DNA from: Gordionus sp. m RMFG-2023
Lineage: Eukaryota; Nematomorpha; Gordioida; Chordodea; Parachordodidae
Direction: 5' to 3'
Assembly (NCBI RefSeq): GCF_954871325.1
Contig: NC_088777.1
Span: 7,913,366 to 7,977,365 of the forward strand
Length of the DNA: 64,000 bases
In this document: piece by piece, positions 21,327 to 33,849 of the stretch
Layout: each line of letters starts with the position of its first letter
Numbering within the stretch: position 1 is the first letter of the stretch
Program-made: the position numbers and the translations under genes
The notes under the pieces: model-generated
The model's input: the letters and a program-made list of their open reading frames with translations, nothing else
What the model was told of the DNA's origin: nothing
The model's database searches: none

Positions 21327-23200
21327 ATGGTGTTGGAGAGCGGAGGACACCGGCCCTTTACAACCTTCAGTCTGTGACCGGTGGGACAACAAGGAAATGT
21401 GTCAAACTGTATTCTAATACAAAAAAAAAATTCCAGAAGAACGTAAGAAAAATATGTAAATAAAGATGAAAAGGAAAAATTATGTTGTTAAGATTATGTT
21501 TATGTAGGAATATAAAATCTAAAATTAAAGACAAAGGTAACATTCATAGTAGATAAGATATAATTGTGTTTAGTTATTTAAAGGTGAAAATTAGGAATTT
21601 TATATTTAGAAGTTACTGGTAAACAAAAAACCATTGGAATTTTGAAACTAATAAAGACTATGATATTTTAGATTTTAGAATTATTATCAAGTGATCACTA
21701 GAAATAACTTTGACAAAGAAATAGAAACATAAATTGCGAAAGTAAATATTTAACTAATAGGTTGCTGAGATATAATAATTAAAAAATTCGGTGAATAAGA
21801 TTAGAATATAATTTTATTGTTAGGAAATAGTTGATTAAATTCTTATTGAAGATTTACGTTTAACTTTTATGGGCTTCGAGAGATAAAACAGCCTCAAGGA
21901 TTAATGTGAATTAGTATATTAGGTTGTAGATTAACCAAAAAATCTTCATAGAGAGAATCGGCTTTTCGTCATTAGAAAATTTATGCCGCAATCGAGCTCA
22001 ATTTGAGATCGGATTTTTATTTTGAATCATGAATAAGATTTAAGAAGAATCATACAATATTATTCTAATAATACAAAAGGAAAAACATGCTTTAGAAATA
22101 TACATATCAGTTTTCAACAACGGTTGTGCGAAAAATTATAATGATTAGATTTCATAAGTTCTTCAAAGACGTGGGGTGAAAACCATAGTGATTAGAAGTA
22201 AGAGGTTGTTCATAAACGTAAGTATGAAAACTTTTATGATTAGGTCATTGATTTCTCAACAACGTATGTATGAAAAGAGATTTATATATTTCAGCAGTTT
22301 TTTAAAGACTGAGTGTCAAAGAGTACATGAGGAAATAAATACACAATGATAATTTTTGTAAAAAAAAAAAAGATAGGTTTTGATATATATTTTAGAATAG
22401 GATTTTTAGATATAAATTTAGACATGGCTGAAAAGAAGATGAGATCAATAGCTAAATACAAGTAAATTTTTCAGGAAAATATGGGTCTAGGCTTCATTAA
22501 GGGGAGAGGGGTGATAGAATGTGATATATTTATATAATTTATTATATTTTGCTACGTATTATAAAATTTAAGATTTAGTATAATTTACGCCATTTATTAA
22601 AGGCAGAATTAGTTTAGAGGAGATAAATGTAGATATGTAAATAGATTATTTTAGGTAGAAGTAGATTAGATGTGATAACCCTATCTCAGCAAGGACAAAC
22701 TGTCGTAGAAGACCCGAAAGTCTGAAAGATAGATACGATTACAAGAATTAGAGGCAACAACCAATCAATTACAAGAGAAAGGGGGAAAACAAGCAAATTG
22801 ATAGAAAAGAGGGTCAAGACGTTATGCTGCAATCGTTAATCGCTGACCAATAATAGCCAATTATTCCGAGACTTTAGTCTTGATAAGAAAGCTACGATAA
22901 ATTGTAAAAAAGATTAAGACAGACTAGCAAAAAACAAGAGAGGAAAGGAAACTGGATGTCATCGATAATCGTTATCAATCGTGGATAGTGGAAAACAGGC
23001 GTGTATCAAGTTCGTCAGTGGCTTACAGCGATAAAAAGCTGATCGTTTCACAGGGTGACAAGCGACAGATAGAATTCAAAAATTTCAAGCGACAAAGCCT
23101 TCGTTAGAACTTAGAAGACAGCAAAAATTAAGAAGAATAAGTCGAGATCGAAAAAAGATTGATTATTCGCAGATTGGTGGGTCTAACTTAAGTGGAAGGG

Positions 23201-23656
23201 TGTTGCAGTTTTACTTTACAAAAAAATGCATTATGCAAATCGTAAACAAAAATAATGTTTTATTAAAATATCCCCGTCTATGTAAATGAGAAAAAAACGC
23301 GTGAGATTTGTTTTTTTCATACTTTAACAGTTTTAACAAGTGGGATGTAGAACTTTTTATTCTTCGCTAGTGAGACTATGTAAATGTTGATTAAAGAAAA
23401 AGGATATATAATGGAGAAATTATGATGCGAAAAAGAGAATTATTATTTTAACTAAAATTTACTTTTAATTATATTTTATTTTATTTTATTTTATTTTATT
23501 ATGATTGTTACTATTATAATTTTGAATAAAGAATTAAAGTTGATTTTATGATTTCGTAATTCCTAATTATTATTAATTTCCTTTTATATATATATATTTG
23601 TTTTCTATTTTTATATTTAGGTTTTGATGCACAATGACAATCTTGTCGTTGTGACA
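23201..23656 (+). repeat. 3' LTR
   Basis: Preceded directly by the polypurine tract and followed by ATTAA. One or more ATTTT units shorter than the 5' LTR. Confidence 0.9.
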
Positions 23657-23661
23657 ATTAA

Positions 23662-24004
23662 TACAATAATTCACGATTAAAAAATTATATGTGTTTATTA
23701 AATTTTTAAACATGTTTCGCAATTTTCCTAATATTACATTTTAATTTTTTATTTTATTTTATTAATAATTTTTATCTTGTTAATTGGATGATTTAATGTT
23801 AATTTAAAGAGAGAAGGTTAAATTTTTACATATAATTTGCCTTGATATTAACTAGAAAAACAAAATTATATAGACCAATAATTTTGATAACCTTAGATTT
23901 TGACTTTTGATATATAAATAAAATTTGATTTTACTTAATTACCATTCCTGTGTGGTTTAATGGAACTTAAGCAATCCCTACAATTATAAATTCTTAAAAT
24001 ATAA
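23662..24004. other. AT-rich sequence, no gene recognised
   Basis: Lies between the LTR element's target site and duplication block 1c. No feature seen. Confidence 0.4.
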
Positions 24005-24790
24005 AGCATATTTAATTTTACTTTTGCACTCTAAAAAAAATTAAAAACAATATTTTTCATCTTTTCCGAGTTGTGTATTTCCTCGATTATTGAAATTAAT
24101 TAAAAATCTGGTTAATGGTATTTTTTTAAAATAATCAATAAAATAAATAACATTTCTATAAAATATATTCAGCGCACCAGTTGAACCTTATTTAGTGTAG
24201 TAAAAATGTTTTTACTGATATGCGAAGATTTAATATAAACTTTGAAAATGATTTAATGTTAAAAAAATTATAGAAGTTAATTCGTAAATATTTTATTTAA
24301 TATACATGTCATTCTTTGCCAGGGCCCGTCAAAGAATGGCGTAACCAGAAATTTTCCCCTTTATTTTATGAGGTAAAGAAAAGTATGCTATGAGATGGTT
24401 CAGAATTTTGCATTATTTGATGTTGTATGTTAGTAAAGAATGTATTTAGTGTTTTCAACTATACTAAATTATTTAAATTAGTGAATGATATTTTTAATAT
24501 CTTACAATTTCTCAAAATTATAACATGATCAAATAAAACATTTTTTTTAAAATACATTAGGATATTTGTAAATTATGATATAAAAAAAAGATAAATCTTG
24601 CTAAGTGAAGGTTCCGTAATTTTCTTCTATGATTATTTCACCTAAAAAATGCTCACCCAACAAAATTAAAATTTTTTAGATTATAAATTTTAAATGCGAA
24701 TATTTAAAGGAAACTATATAGTTATAACAATATTTTATTGATCATATGTTGTTTAAGATACTATGAAATTTTTATCTTAAAAATAATATG
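24005..24790. repeat. Segmental duplication block 1c (direct repeat of 53420-54225)
   Basis: Collinear with 53420-54225, from 'cttttgcactctaaaaaa' through 'gtcattctttgcc.gggcccgtcaaagaa' to 'gatactatgaaa.ttttatctt'. In both copies a LINE follows within about 0.4 kb. Confidence 0.8.
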
Positions 24791-25189
24791 ATTTGCACAA
24801 GGGCGTCGCTGGCCTTTACAAGCCTCTTTTGCCCTGACTTCGGCCGGGTTTTATATTAATATATTATACTTTTTTAAAATTTGCTTACTCTGAACAATTA
24901 TTCTGAATTTCATATTTTGTCAGCCCGTCAAGAATGACGGGGAATCAGAATTTTCTCCGTATGGATAAATAAATTTTACCTTCATTTGACGATGGATGAA
25001 TTAGAATAGTAAAATGAGAGGAATAGATTTCTATAAATTTTTAGAGAAAAGTCCAAAGATATTATGGAAAATATGGAATAAAAAAAATATGATTTGTGTT
25101 ATGATATTTATCAATTCTTTTAAGAAATTAATCACATCCAGACGCAATGGTTATTGCTCTCTCACTTCTTATAAAATCTACATTCATCT

Positions 25190-25870
25190 CAAAGAATGAT
25201 TTAAATGCTTTTAAAACCTTCCTAAATACTCTTTTAAAAAAAGACCTGCCATCATATATTCGAATCAATTATGTGGGCAAATCAGATTATCTCTAACAAT
25301 GTGGTGGTATCTACCCCATTGCAATGAGCTATTTAGAAGATCATTAGCAAAAATAATTGCCATTGGTCAAAACCCAGGGTATTAACTTATTAAGTATACA
25401 TATCAATTAGGGTTTGGTGTTAAGGGAGAAAGCAAAATAGCTTCACATGCCATTTGTATTATATCCAAAATCCTTCTCCATATATGGCTACTATCAAAGT
25501 AGACTTTAAAAATGGTTTCAATAGCAAATTTCGTGAACATTTCATAAATTGTTTTTATACAAAATTTCTTGTTGATTCAAAATTCCTAGAACCGTAACAT
25601 TAAAACTCCTTTCTTCAGCCCCCATGTCATAGATTCTGACTAAAGGAACCAGCAGGCGGACAAAGGTCCTCGTTTATTTTACCTTGGTATTACTTATCTC
25701 ATCCATTATCTTAAATCTAAATTTGATTTGGATATAAATATTTGGTATGATGGAACAATCTTTGATGCTCTTCCTAAAATAATAGGTTTTCAATTTCTTG
25801 AAGCCAATTTTAAAAGACTCATTCTTTAATAAGTCCAAATTCGAAATCTATTTCCCTAATAGCAATAAAA
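25190..25870 (+). mobile_element. LINE fragment (restriction-like-endonuclease type), RT region
   Basis: In shifting frames the plus strand gives YQLGFGVKGESKIASHAI, KVDFKNGFNS, and then LFYLGITYLIHYLKSKFDLD with INIWYDGTIFDALPKI. These align by eye with the better preserved RT at 54620-55110 (FKNAFNSLS, FSLGIHNLVHCLKSSFNLD, LNIWYLDDGT). The YLDD box has lost two residues here. Stops and frameshifts are frequent, and no C-terminal endonuclease part is recognisable. It follows duplication block 1c as the second copy follows block 2c. Confidence 0.75.
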
Positions 25871-25984
25871 AAACCCCTCATCTAGCAAAATTAAATTTTT
25901 TATTGAGTACATAAATAATAAAAATTAAAAAAATAAATAAGGAAATTAATATAATTTTAAAAAAAAGTATACAAAGTTGGATTA

Positions 25985-26150
25985 AGAAAAAAAAATACAT
26001 AGCTGGAATTAGAACCCATAGCCATCCATTAGATACGTAAGCGACGCTCTTGCCGATTAGGCCCTCGACGCTTTTCAAAATTGACGATTTTATATATATA
26101 TTATAAATTGTGACACAGTGACTATGACACGGTTTATATATATATTATAG
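25985..26150 (-). mobile_element. tRNA-like SINE, copy 1
   Basis: The minus strand contains GGGCCTAATCGGCAAGAGCG (A-box region) and GGGTTCTAATTCC (B box), spaced as in a tRNA. A leader of about 90 bp (with TCACAATTTATAATATAT) precedes it and a T-rich tail follows. The same leader-tRNA-tail order recurs at 49750-49915. The head most resembles a tRNA for Arg or a similar isoacceptor, but the stems are imperfect, so I do not call a functional tRNA. Confidence 0.6.
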
Positions 26151-27394
26151 GTGCATACAAAATAAACTAGCATATAAATAATTAAAACAATACAAGACAT
26201 TTCTAAAAATAATATTTAATACAAAATCTATTTATTACAGTAGAATATTTTCGATTGCTGATATAAAATAACTTTGCGTCTAAAGAATTACAAGTGATAA
26301 AAAAGTTAATTAATTCATACATATGCCTCAATTGATAATGGTTTTTAAAAACCACAATATATAATATAATACTTAGCAACATACATTGACAAAAGACCAT
26401 GAAACTAATATAACTATCTGTTACCATTTTAGACAATGTTTTATAGAATGGACTAATATTGAAAAATTAATAGGCCTAACCAAATCAACATGAAGAAGAG
26501 AATATAAACGACCAATCTAAATCATAAAACTATATGGTGGTTAGAGCTTCCTCTTAGATTACATGATGGAAGCTATATAAGTAATCGAGAAAATTATTGT
26601 GAGATATTAAATTTAAAAAATTATCTTCCCTTTTAATGATATATAAACGACTACACAGTTGACCATTATTGCTCATCTAAAATATGCAATCATATGCTCT
26701 CAGCAGCTGTAGTAATAATCTTAAATAATATAAGCAACACAAATAATAGATGCTGGTTAATTTGCAGTCATAGCCATGAAACTCACGATGTTAAATTTAG
26801 ATAAATTGATAAAACAAACACTAAAAATCTTTATAAGAAATTTTGCAAATATATTGAAGCCTTATGTTATTTACACGGCAAGGATGCCATATTAGAAATG
26901 AAACATTTTGTAATTATAAAATAAGAACCAGAGTGAAAAGATGAAAGCAAATAAAATTTTATATATTATAGTCGCACCTCCTCATTTGGTATATTATATC
27001 ATAAAATAATAGTAGTTTGTAATAATATCAAATATATACTCGTATTAAAAATTTAACTCAAAACTGTTTTTCCAATAATAAAAAAAGAGCTTTCCTAAAA
27101 ACACATAAAATAAGAGGAGAAAAGATATCTAATTTATTACATCAATTGTGGGATGAATAATATTTTTAAATAAATAGATGGCGTTAATGAATTCAATGCA
27201 AATTGTTAAAAATATTTATTAATAAAAGCATTTCTTAGTAAAATTTATTAAAATATTAACTGTAGTATATTATATTGAACTCGGCTATTTACAATATTTT
27301 GTTAATTTTCAATTAATAAATGATTATATTTATTTAATTAAGGTTATATAATTTAAATAATAAAAGTCAATTAAGCTTCAACTATTAATGGCCA
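26151..27394. other. AT-rich sequence with possible decayed coding patch
   Basis: The minus-strand frame at 26203-26436 has no known motif. The plus strand at about 26570-26930 reads protein-like in pieces (for example CWLICSHSHETHDVKF and KFCKYIEALCYLHGKD) but with stops. It is probably a decayed element; family not recognised. Confidence 0.3.
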
Positions 27395-28005
27395 GACTCA
27401 GGCCTACAATTATTTTAATCCGTTATCAGGCCTTTAAAAAAATCTATAAGAAATTTTTCTTTAAATATAATTTTCTGCACAGTTTTAAAACTCTTGATTG
27501 CTATGATTTTATAAATTGTAATTAAGCGAATGAATATTTTGTTCCACAACTATTTATATAATTTATCATATTGTTAATTCCCTATTTATATAGAAACAAT
27601 TTATAATAACATATTAAATGTATATATCAGACAAATTGTAAAATCAATCATTTTCAATAAATTTAAAGGATAAAAAAAAAGGATGATTTTGATTTTATTA
27701 ATATTTAATTAATAAATATTTATTATATTTTAGATGTGTATATTCTTGATTAGGTTTGTCGAATTATACCTATTAAATAATATAATAAAAATAGAATATA
27801 AAATTTAATTAGTGTATTTTATATGCAAATATAACATCCTTCCTTCTTTTTAATAAAGATAAACTAAAAGTACTCAAAACAAACATAAGTTATAAAAAGG
27901 TAGCAGACACTGATATAAAAAGGGTATATTTCTTAAGTCATAATTTCAAATAATTGTACTTGTCCAAATAAGAAGAAATGAGAATGAAAATTTAAAAATA
28001 ACTAG

Positions 28006-28089
28006 TAAAATATTATTAAAATTGCAGAAGTTGCAGCTGCCCAAAAGTTGATGTATATACACAAGGTCAATGTAAGCAGAGTTGCAAAC
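28006..28089 (-). CDS. Candidate cysteine-rich exon (right arm)
   Basis: Partner of 7552-7644. It follows TCGTAG and reads VCNSAYIDLVYIHQLLGSC, then NFCNF. Relative to the left copy it lacks two separate codons while staying in frame, and one cysteine is lost. No stop matches the left TGA, so the exon end differs or one copy is degenerate. Confidence 0.35.
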
Positions 28090-29021
28090 CTACGATGTTT
28101 TACGAAGTTAATTAAAATATAGCAAACGAAGATAATTCTCACAATATTAATACTATCTATACCACTCACAGAGATTATTAGTTAGGAATTGATAGGATCA
28201 GCACTACAGTAAAAAGAATCAAGCACATGAAATCAAGTATATCACGAAAGCGAAACAAAAAAAGACAGATAAGATATAAAACTATTTTGAAGAAGTATTA
28301 GAAAAATATGAGCAAAGGTTTCATAAGCGTCGCAGGTGGAGGGTGGGGGTAAGGAGAATTCCCCTGGTGAAGTTTGTCTGTTCTTGTAAATTTTAAGGTA
28401 TTTGTGGTGAGAAAACACTTAATAGTGCCCCTCCCTCTTCGCAAAATTTTTGGTACGCTATTGAACAGTCTGAAATGCCTAAAGATAGTGGTAAATAAAA
28501 TAGCGATAGCTAATAATGCATTCTTTTACGAATAAAATTAGATCGGACATAATATAGAACATATTCCATGTTTATCTTATGTATATATAAACATTAGCAT
28601 TTATGTGGTAAGACAAAAAAAAGGTAGTTTCTTATACTATAGTCTAATCTTTCAGTATATCTGACTAGTTTGGAGAGCAAAGCTGAGCTTATAAATTAGA
28701 ATTAAAGATTAAACAATTTAAGCTGAAGCAGCTGAATTTATTTATTTTTATGATACTAACGATCCTAAATAATACTCATCATCCAAATCGTCTGATAAAA
28801 TTTACTTAGTAGCTAGAGATTAAGCAATAATGATATGGACCAGCAGTTAATGAACTAAGGAAGAACAGAGCCCAGAGAATCAAAAATTAACAAAAAATAT
28901 TGCCAGTTTTTGAAATGGTAGCTATAAATTATGTATTACATTACATTATAAATTTTTTTAGAATATTAAATATTTTAATTTATTTCGATTTTTTTAATTA
29001 AAAAAATATAGGGATATGAAC

Positions 29022-30440
29022 CACACTTTTTTGGCAGCCATAGCTAATAGGGTGCTCCTTTTTTTTAAAGTAGCTAAGTAGCTTTTTAAAAATAGAATGA
29101 ATGTAACTATAAACATGAAAATTTAAATATAATATCATATTTATTTATAATTTTTATGATTTACTATTTAATTTTGAATTGAAATATATTTTCAATTTGC
29201 AATTTTTAATTTCAATTTGTATTATAAACTTAAACCACATGTAAATTATTTAAAATGTCATCACATAAGGATATCCAAATCGTTGAAAGTGTGTCAGACG
29301 ATGATATTAATGAAATGGAAGATACCTGTAAAGAAAATGTTGTTAATGGCAATATTACTCCCATTTCCAAGATTTGAAAAATATTTTAAAATTAATATAA
29401 AAACCAATTTGTTTAAAATGTAAAAAATATATCCTCAAATCAATCCAATAGCTAAAACACTTAAAGGTAATTGTCATTTTTAAATTCTAATAGTATTTAT
29501 TTTCTAAGAATGTTCATGCCAATAGATAGTTTTAAGGAGATAGAAAAACATCTAAATAATTATAGGAGACTCTACATTGAAAAAGACTAATTCAATTCAA
29601 ACCAAGATGATTAATAATGCACATGCCAATATTCCTCAGAAACTGGCTGATAAAGTTATTGTTAATTTTATAATTGATACTGTTCAGCCAATGTCCTTGA
29701 TTGGTTATCCATCATTTACCATGATAATTGAAATTCTATCCCCTGGTACAATAATTTTATGTCGCCAGACACTAATGAATAAGATGACAAATGACTTTAA
29801 AGCGATGAAAGATGCTTTAATAGTAGAATTGTCAGATATATCATATATATCTACCACGGAAGATAGTTACACACATATCAGAAGGTAAAAACTATTTTAT
29901 GTTTATAAATTGATTTGATATTTAATATTTTTAGAGCTTATTTGTGAATCACAGGCTCTAGAGCTTTAAAAAGTAGATCTCATTAGCCCTCAAAAGGATA
30001 ATGGGATGCCAGACACACTTTGTATTTGCAAATAAAATTATTAAATCCACAAGTCTTTTAGGATTCATAATGTGACAGTATTGAGAGATTATTTAGTAAG
30101 GCGCTTATATTTTCTGATTCTCGCTTTAGACTAGGGGATGATAATATTGAAATGATTTTATTATTAAAATGACAAAATAAATAAAAAATGGATATTACCA
30201 TAATTAGTTATTTTTATTACATAAATTTTTTTTGTAATCATAAATGTTGGTTTTTATTTACTAAATTACAATATTAGCAAAAAAATTAAATAAGTTTATT
30301 TCTAAATTTTTTTTTATAAAAGGAGTAAAAAGTAGCCAAAGCTACTTTTTAAAAATAGTAGCTAATGGCGCTCTACTTTATTTTGATGGGTAAAGATAGC
30401 GGTAGCGCGCTACTCTTAAATATAGTGTTTAACAACTCTG
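29022..30440 (+). mobile_element. BED-type hAT transposon in right arm, internally deleted
   Basis: The left arm keeps the empty site. Target duplications are ATATGAAC (29014-29021) and ATATAAAA (30441-30448). Transposase pieces appear in order: SSHKDIQIVESVSDDDINEM at about 29255; a BED-finger-like block (WKYFKI... after a frame change, KTLKGN); 29577-29888 with PQKLADKVIVNFIIDTVQPM and DISYISTTED; and IERLFSKAL with IFSDSRFRLGDDNIEMILL near 30080-30165. The central catalytic region between 29890 and 30050 is mostly missing. Terminal repeats are weak (CACAC...TTTTTTGGC and CAGAGTTGTTAAAC), and the right end has GTAGC palindromes. Confidence 0.8.
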
Positions 30441-30515
30441 ATATAAAACAAGTAACGAGGGACAAAGGACCACGTATAGGACCGTATAATAAAAAATTAT
30501 GATTCCACAATAATC

Positions 30516-31155
30516 AATTCTTGTTCTTGTAATAATAAAGATTATGAGGAACACTAATAAAAATTAAAATGGAATATAATATGGAAAATTTTTTATATAA
30601 ATGTTAATGGTAAAATTGATCTCCTGGTCTGCCCTCATTGATAGAATGGCGATAAAAACATATTTTTAATATAAATGAGTTGACATATGGCAAATTATTT
30701 TTGTCAAGTGTTGTAACATATCATGATTATGTATCAAAGGAATAAATTTAAGACATTAGATTAATTAGTTTTGTAATAATTTGAATTGGAATCACATACC
30801 GCTTGGATCTTTTTCGGTTTTCCCCATATACAAAGAATTTTTAAGATTATGATAGTTTTTAGAGTTAATGTAACTCCCTGTAACTCCCATGGAGGTCGCC
30901 CCTTCCCATACATATTACAAGCCATTTGGGCTCGATGCATTCAACTTTTACAGGCAATAAGCTTTTCCCTTATATCTCTAATGAACAAAAAACGCTGAAT
31001 ATGAAATTCGAGAAAAAGAAAAACATAAAAATGTTTTCTAATGATTAGATGCTCTAACATGTGCTATCCTGATTCTAGGTTTTTATTATTAATATAAAAC
31101 TTACTATATTATGAAAAAAAAGTTTAAAATAATTAACATAACTAAGGTTGTCTTA
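30516..31155. repeat. Right-arm-only insertion, unrecognised
   Basis: The left arm joins across this interval (its 'ttgtaagacaagaattcatt' has no gap). A short direct repeat of 4-5 bp (TTGT) flanks it. The 70-codon frame at 30786-30998 has no motif I recognise. Possibly a non-autonomous element. Confidence 0.4.
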
Positions 31156-31201
31156 CAATTAAAGTGGATTATTTTGACCAATTATAAATGATTGGAATGT
31201 G

Positions 31202-31243
31202 ATAGACAGATAGATAGATAGGTAGATAGATAGATAAGATAGA
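31202..31243. repeat. (GATA)n microsatellite
   Basis: About nine AGAT units with one G-for-A change. Confidence 0.85.
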
Positions 31244-32459
31244 GGGTTAAAAAAACATATTTACGAATGAAATTAGAGCCAAAATTTAGAAAAGTGATAG
31301 GTTAAAATTTTGTTATAAAATAATATATTTACCTCATTTGCGTGAATCTAGATAAACTGAAAATAAATAATATAAATAATTAGAGGAACTCTTTTATAAG
31401 ATGATAATATCATTTTTTTTAGCCAAAAGAGCGCAATTGTGATTACAAATTCGATTTTAAAGTTTCATAGATATTTTATGAATTTATAGAATTTAGAAAA
31501 GAAATATAAAAATTTCTAAACCGATAAATAAAATGATAGAAGATGTTGTTAATCTTTATTTCCTATTTATTTTTTTTCCTTTAATTTAATTTATGAATTT
31601 TATAAATTAATTATAATATGCCAACCAAGATAATATTGATAAATTATATCTGATTTTTTTTTCCAATAAATAAGCTACATTATTATTTTTAGCATCGATA
31701 GTATCAGCTAATATTGTCGGTTTAGGTATTGATATCTCGGGTATAAAATTGATAAACAACTACATTCTACATTATTTATATTATATATGTCTCCTACATT
31801 AAATTTAAATATTAGATCAATAGCTAAATCCTGTCTATTAATACAAATTTCAAAATTAAATATTTCGAAATTATAAATTTTTCGAAATCATAAAGTATTA
31901 AATTTCTAAAATTGTAAATTTAATTTTCCATTATAAATTCTTGGTTTTATGATCTTCCAGTAGCTTGGAATTACATATGCATCCATTTTTTGACGCCATT
32001 CAACAGAAATTCCTCAGCAATTTATGTAAATAAATAAATATTAAAACATCGCTAACGTATTTTTTATCCATTCGGTGTTTTCGTGAGAAATTCCTTAAAT
32101 TTATCACATTATTAGGAAGAAAATTAAGCCAAATAAGTAGCAATAGTAATGAAGCCTTATATTTCAAACAAGCCATTACGATGGATATTCATCAAAATAA
32201 TTGCATTTATATTCATGGTTTTATATAGCAATGCTAGTAAACCGATCTCTTAATTGTTTTTTAAAATTTAACTTTTATTCAGTTTATTTTTTTTATTAAA
32301 ATTTTTATTCAGATGTTTTTTTTCAAAATTTTTATAATCGTTAATTGCTTTTTATATGACCATGGTTTTAAATTATTTAAACTAACTCAATGAATAAAAA
32401 AAATATTGATTTAACTCTGATATATGTAGATGAAATTTTATAACACTTTGCCTATTAAA

Positions 32460-32576
32460 TTAGACTAAAATTATATTACTATAATTAGGCCTAGGTACAT
32501 TTTCCAAGCATTTGCCCTTTTTATAGCAACAGTTAGGATCCCTCCATTTACAAATTCTCTTCTTTCCTAAATGATA
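32460..32576 (-). CDS. Candidate cysteine-rich terminal exon (right arm)
   Basis: Acceptor ATCATTTAG, phase-1 entry, reads KKRICKWRDPNCCYKKGKCL and then ENVPRPNYSN before TAA. Partner of 3331-3440. Four cysteines and the tryptophan are conserved while neighbours change, and one codon is added. See the left copy for interpretation. Confidence 0.5.
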   Translation of the reverse strand, partial: YHLGKKRICKWRDPNCCYKKGKCLENVPRPNYSNIILV

Positions 32577-33230
32577 AATAGTATATATTATTTTACATAT
32601 TAATAATTAATGTCTTATGAGCAAATAACTAAATATAATATACGTTTAATACTTTTCATCATAAATGAAAAGAATAATTCAACAGAATACAAATGTACTG
32701 TTTTTCTCATAATTTGCTTAACATTATGGCTTCCATATCAAAATCAATTAGTAATATGAAATAAGTTTTATTATAATGATCACTTATGTACAAAAAAAAG
32801 TTTGTTAATATAAAGATTTATCAAAAACAATTATGATCATTAACGTAACCTAGGAGAATAATGGAAACGAAAAAATTTTCCTCATTAAAAATTAACTATT
32901 TTGTAAATATTATTTTAATAGAATAAATCTTGATACCCCCCCCCCCCCCATATTAGCTCTACCTCAACAAGAAATGAATAAAATAAATTTATGAAACAAT
33001 ATTTTCAAAAAAAATATCAATCCGCTTTTTAAAAATATACAACCCAATTAAAGATTTGCAAAAACTATAAATGGGGGGGGGGGGGTGGTATTATACAATA
33101 ATCCTCCATCAGAAAAATCTTGGATACGCCTATTGGCTATGATTATGAATAAAATTAGGAAAAAAAATTTTCCGATTAGCTTAATTTTTTTTTAAATTAT
33201 AGAGCGGAATATATTTTATAAGGAACTCAC

Positions 33231-33260
33231 TATTTCCGCAAACTCTATACACTTTGTTAT
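33231..33260 (-). CDS. Candidate 30-bp exon, VYRVCGN (right arm)
   Basis: Partner of 2637-2666, with the same ATACAG acceptor and GTGAGT donor, and the same length and phase. It lies about 0.65 kb upstream of the exon at 32460-32576 on this strand, matching the left-arm order. Confidence 0.4.
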
Positions 33261-33485
33261 CTGTATGATAAAAATATGCAAAATAATATTTTCAATTTAT
33301 TGATGGTTTTTAAAAAAATATTTATATGTAAGCGTTTTGCTATTTTGAGATTAAATTTTATTTTATAAGATTAAACTAATTGTATCATCATTAGACTACA
33401 AAATTAAAAAAACCAGGGCATCTTACCTTTTATACTAAAACGATCATTAGGCCTGATCGGTAAAAATATCAGACAAACAAAAAAT

Positions 33486-33526
33486 CCACTTGAAATATTT
33501 TGTGGGGTCGTTGTTGCCCTGGGAAA
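33486..33526 (-). CDS. Candidate short exon, DPTKYFKW motif (right arm)
   Basis: Within a longer open frame (33447-33704), the segment GNNDPTKYFKWIF follows CCCAG and precedes a GT, as in the left arm. The rest of the frame is not conserved with the left arm, so only this part is proposed as an exon. Confidence 0.3.
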
Positions 33527-33849
33527 TTTTTGATCGACAAACACACAGTTTTCTGCCTTGAATTATAGCCTCAATGGTAGTGAGTGAGCTTAAATGACTG
33601 TAGCAAATATTCAAAAGCCAAAATCCCGGACTAAATGAATTTGGTAGCTTAGAAGTTGAGGAATATAGTTTCATAAAATTCGGAAGAGTATACTTAAGTC
33701 TCACGACAAATAATAATCAAATAAAAAGTTGACGAGAAAGTGCAAAAAAATTGTATTTTGATCATTATATTTTTAATGAAGAGCTCCAACTACCAAATGA
33801 ACACATGATGGATAGTAGAGGAAACCTGAGAGCATGCGAGAATTAAATG

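Larger units (their letters stand above)
20862..23656 (+). mobile_element. Young non-coding LTR retrotransposon (fossil element)
   Basis: Two near-identical LTRs (20862-21326 and 23201-23656) begin TGTTGCAG and end GTTGTGACA. The element is flanked by the 5-bp target duplication ATTAA (20857-20861 and 23657-23661). A polypurine tract, AAGTGGAAGGG, abuts the 3' LTR. A primer-binding candidate starting TGGTGTTGG lies one base after the 5' LTR. The 1.9-kb interior shows no recognisable gag or pol and no long frame, so this looks like a non-autonomous (TRIM/LARD-like) element. The LTRs differ at only a handful of sites, mostly short indels, so it is recent. It is absent from the duplicate at 47-56 kb. 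Confidence 0.9.

Noticed and set aside
26003-26068. Functional tRNA gene on the minus strand
   Set aside because: A and B boxes are present, but stems are imperfect and a repeated leader and tail show it is part of a SINE-like repeat.
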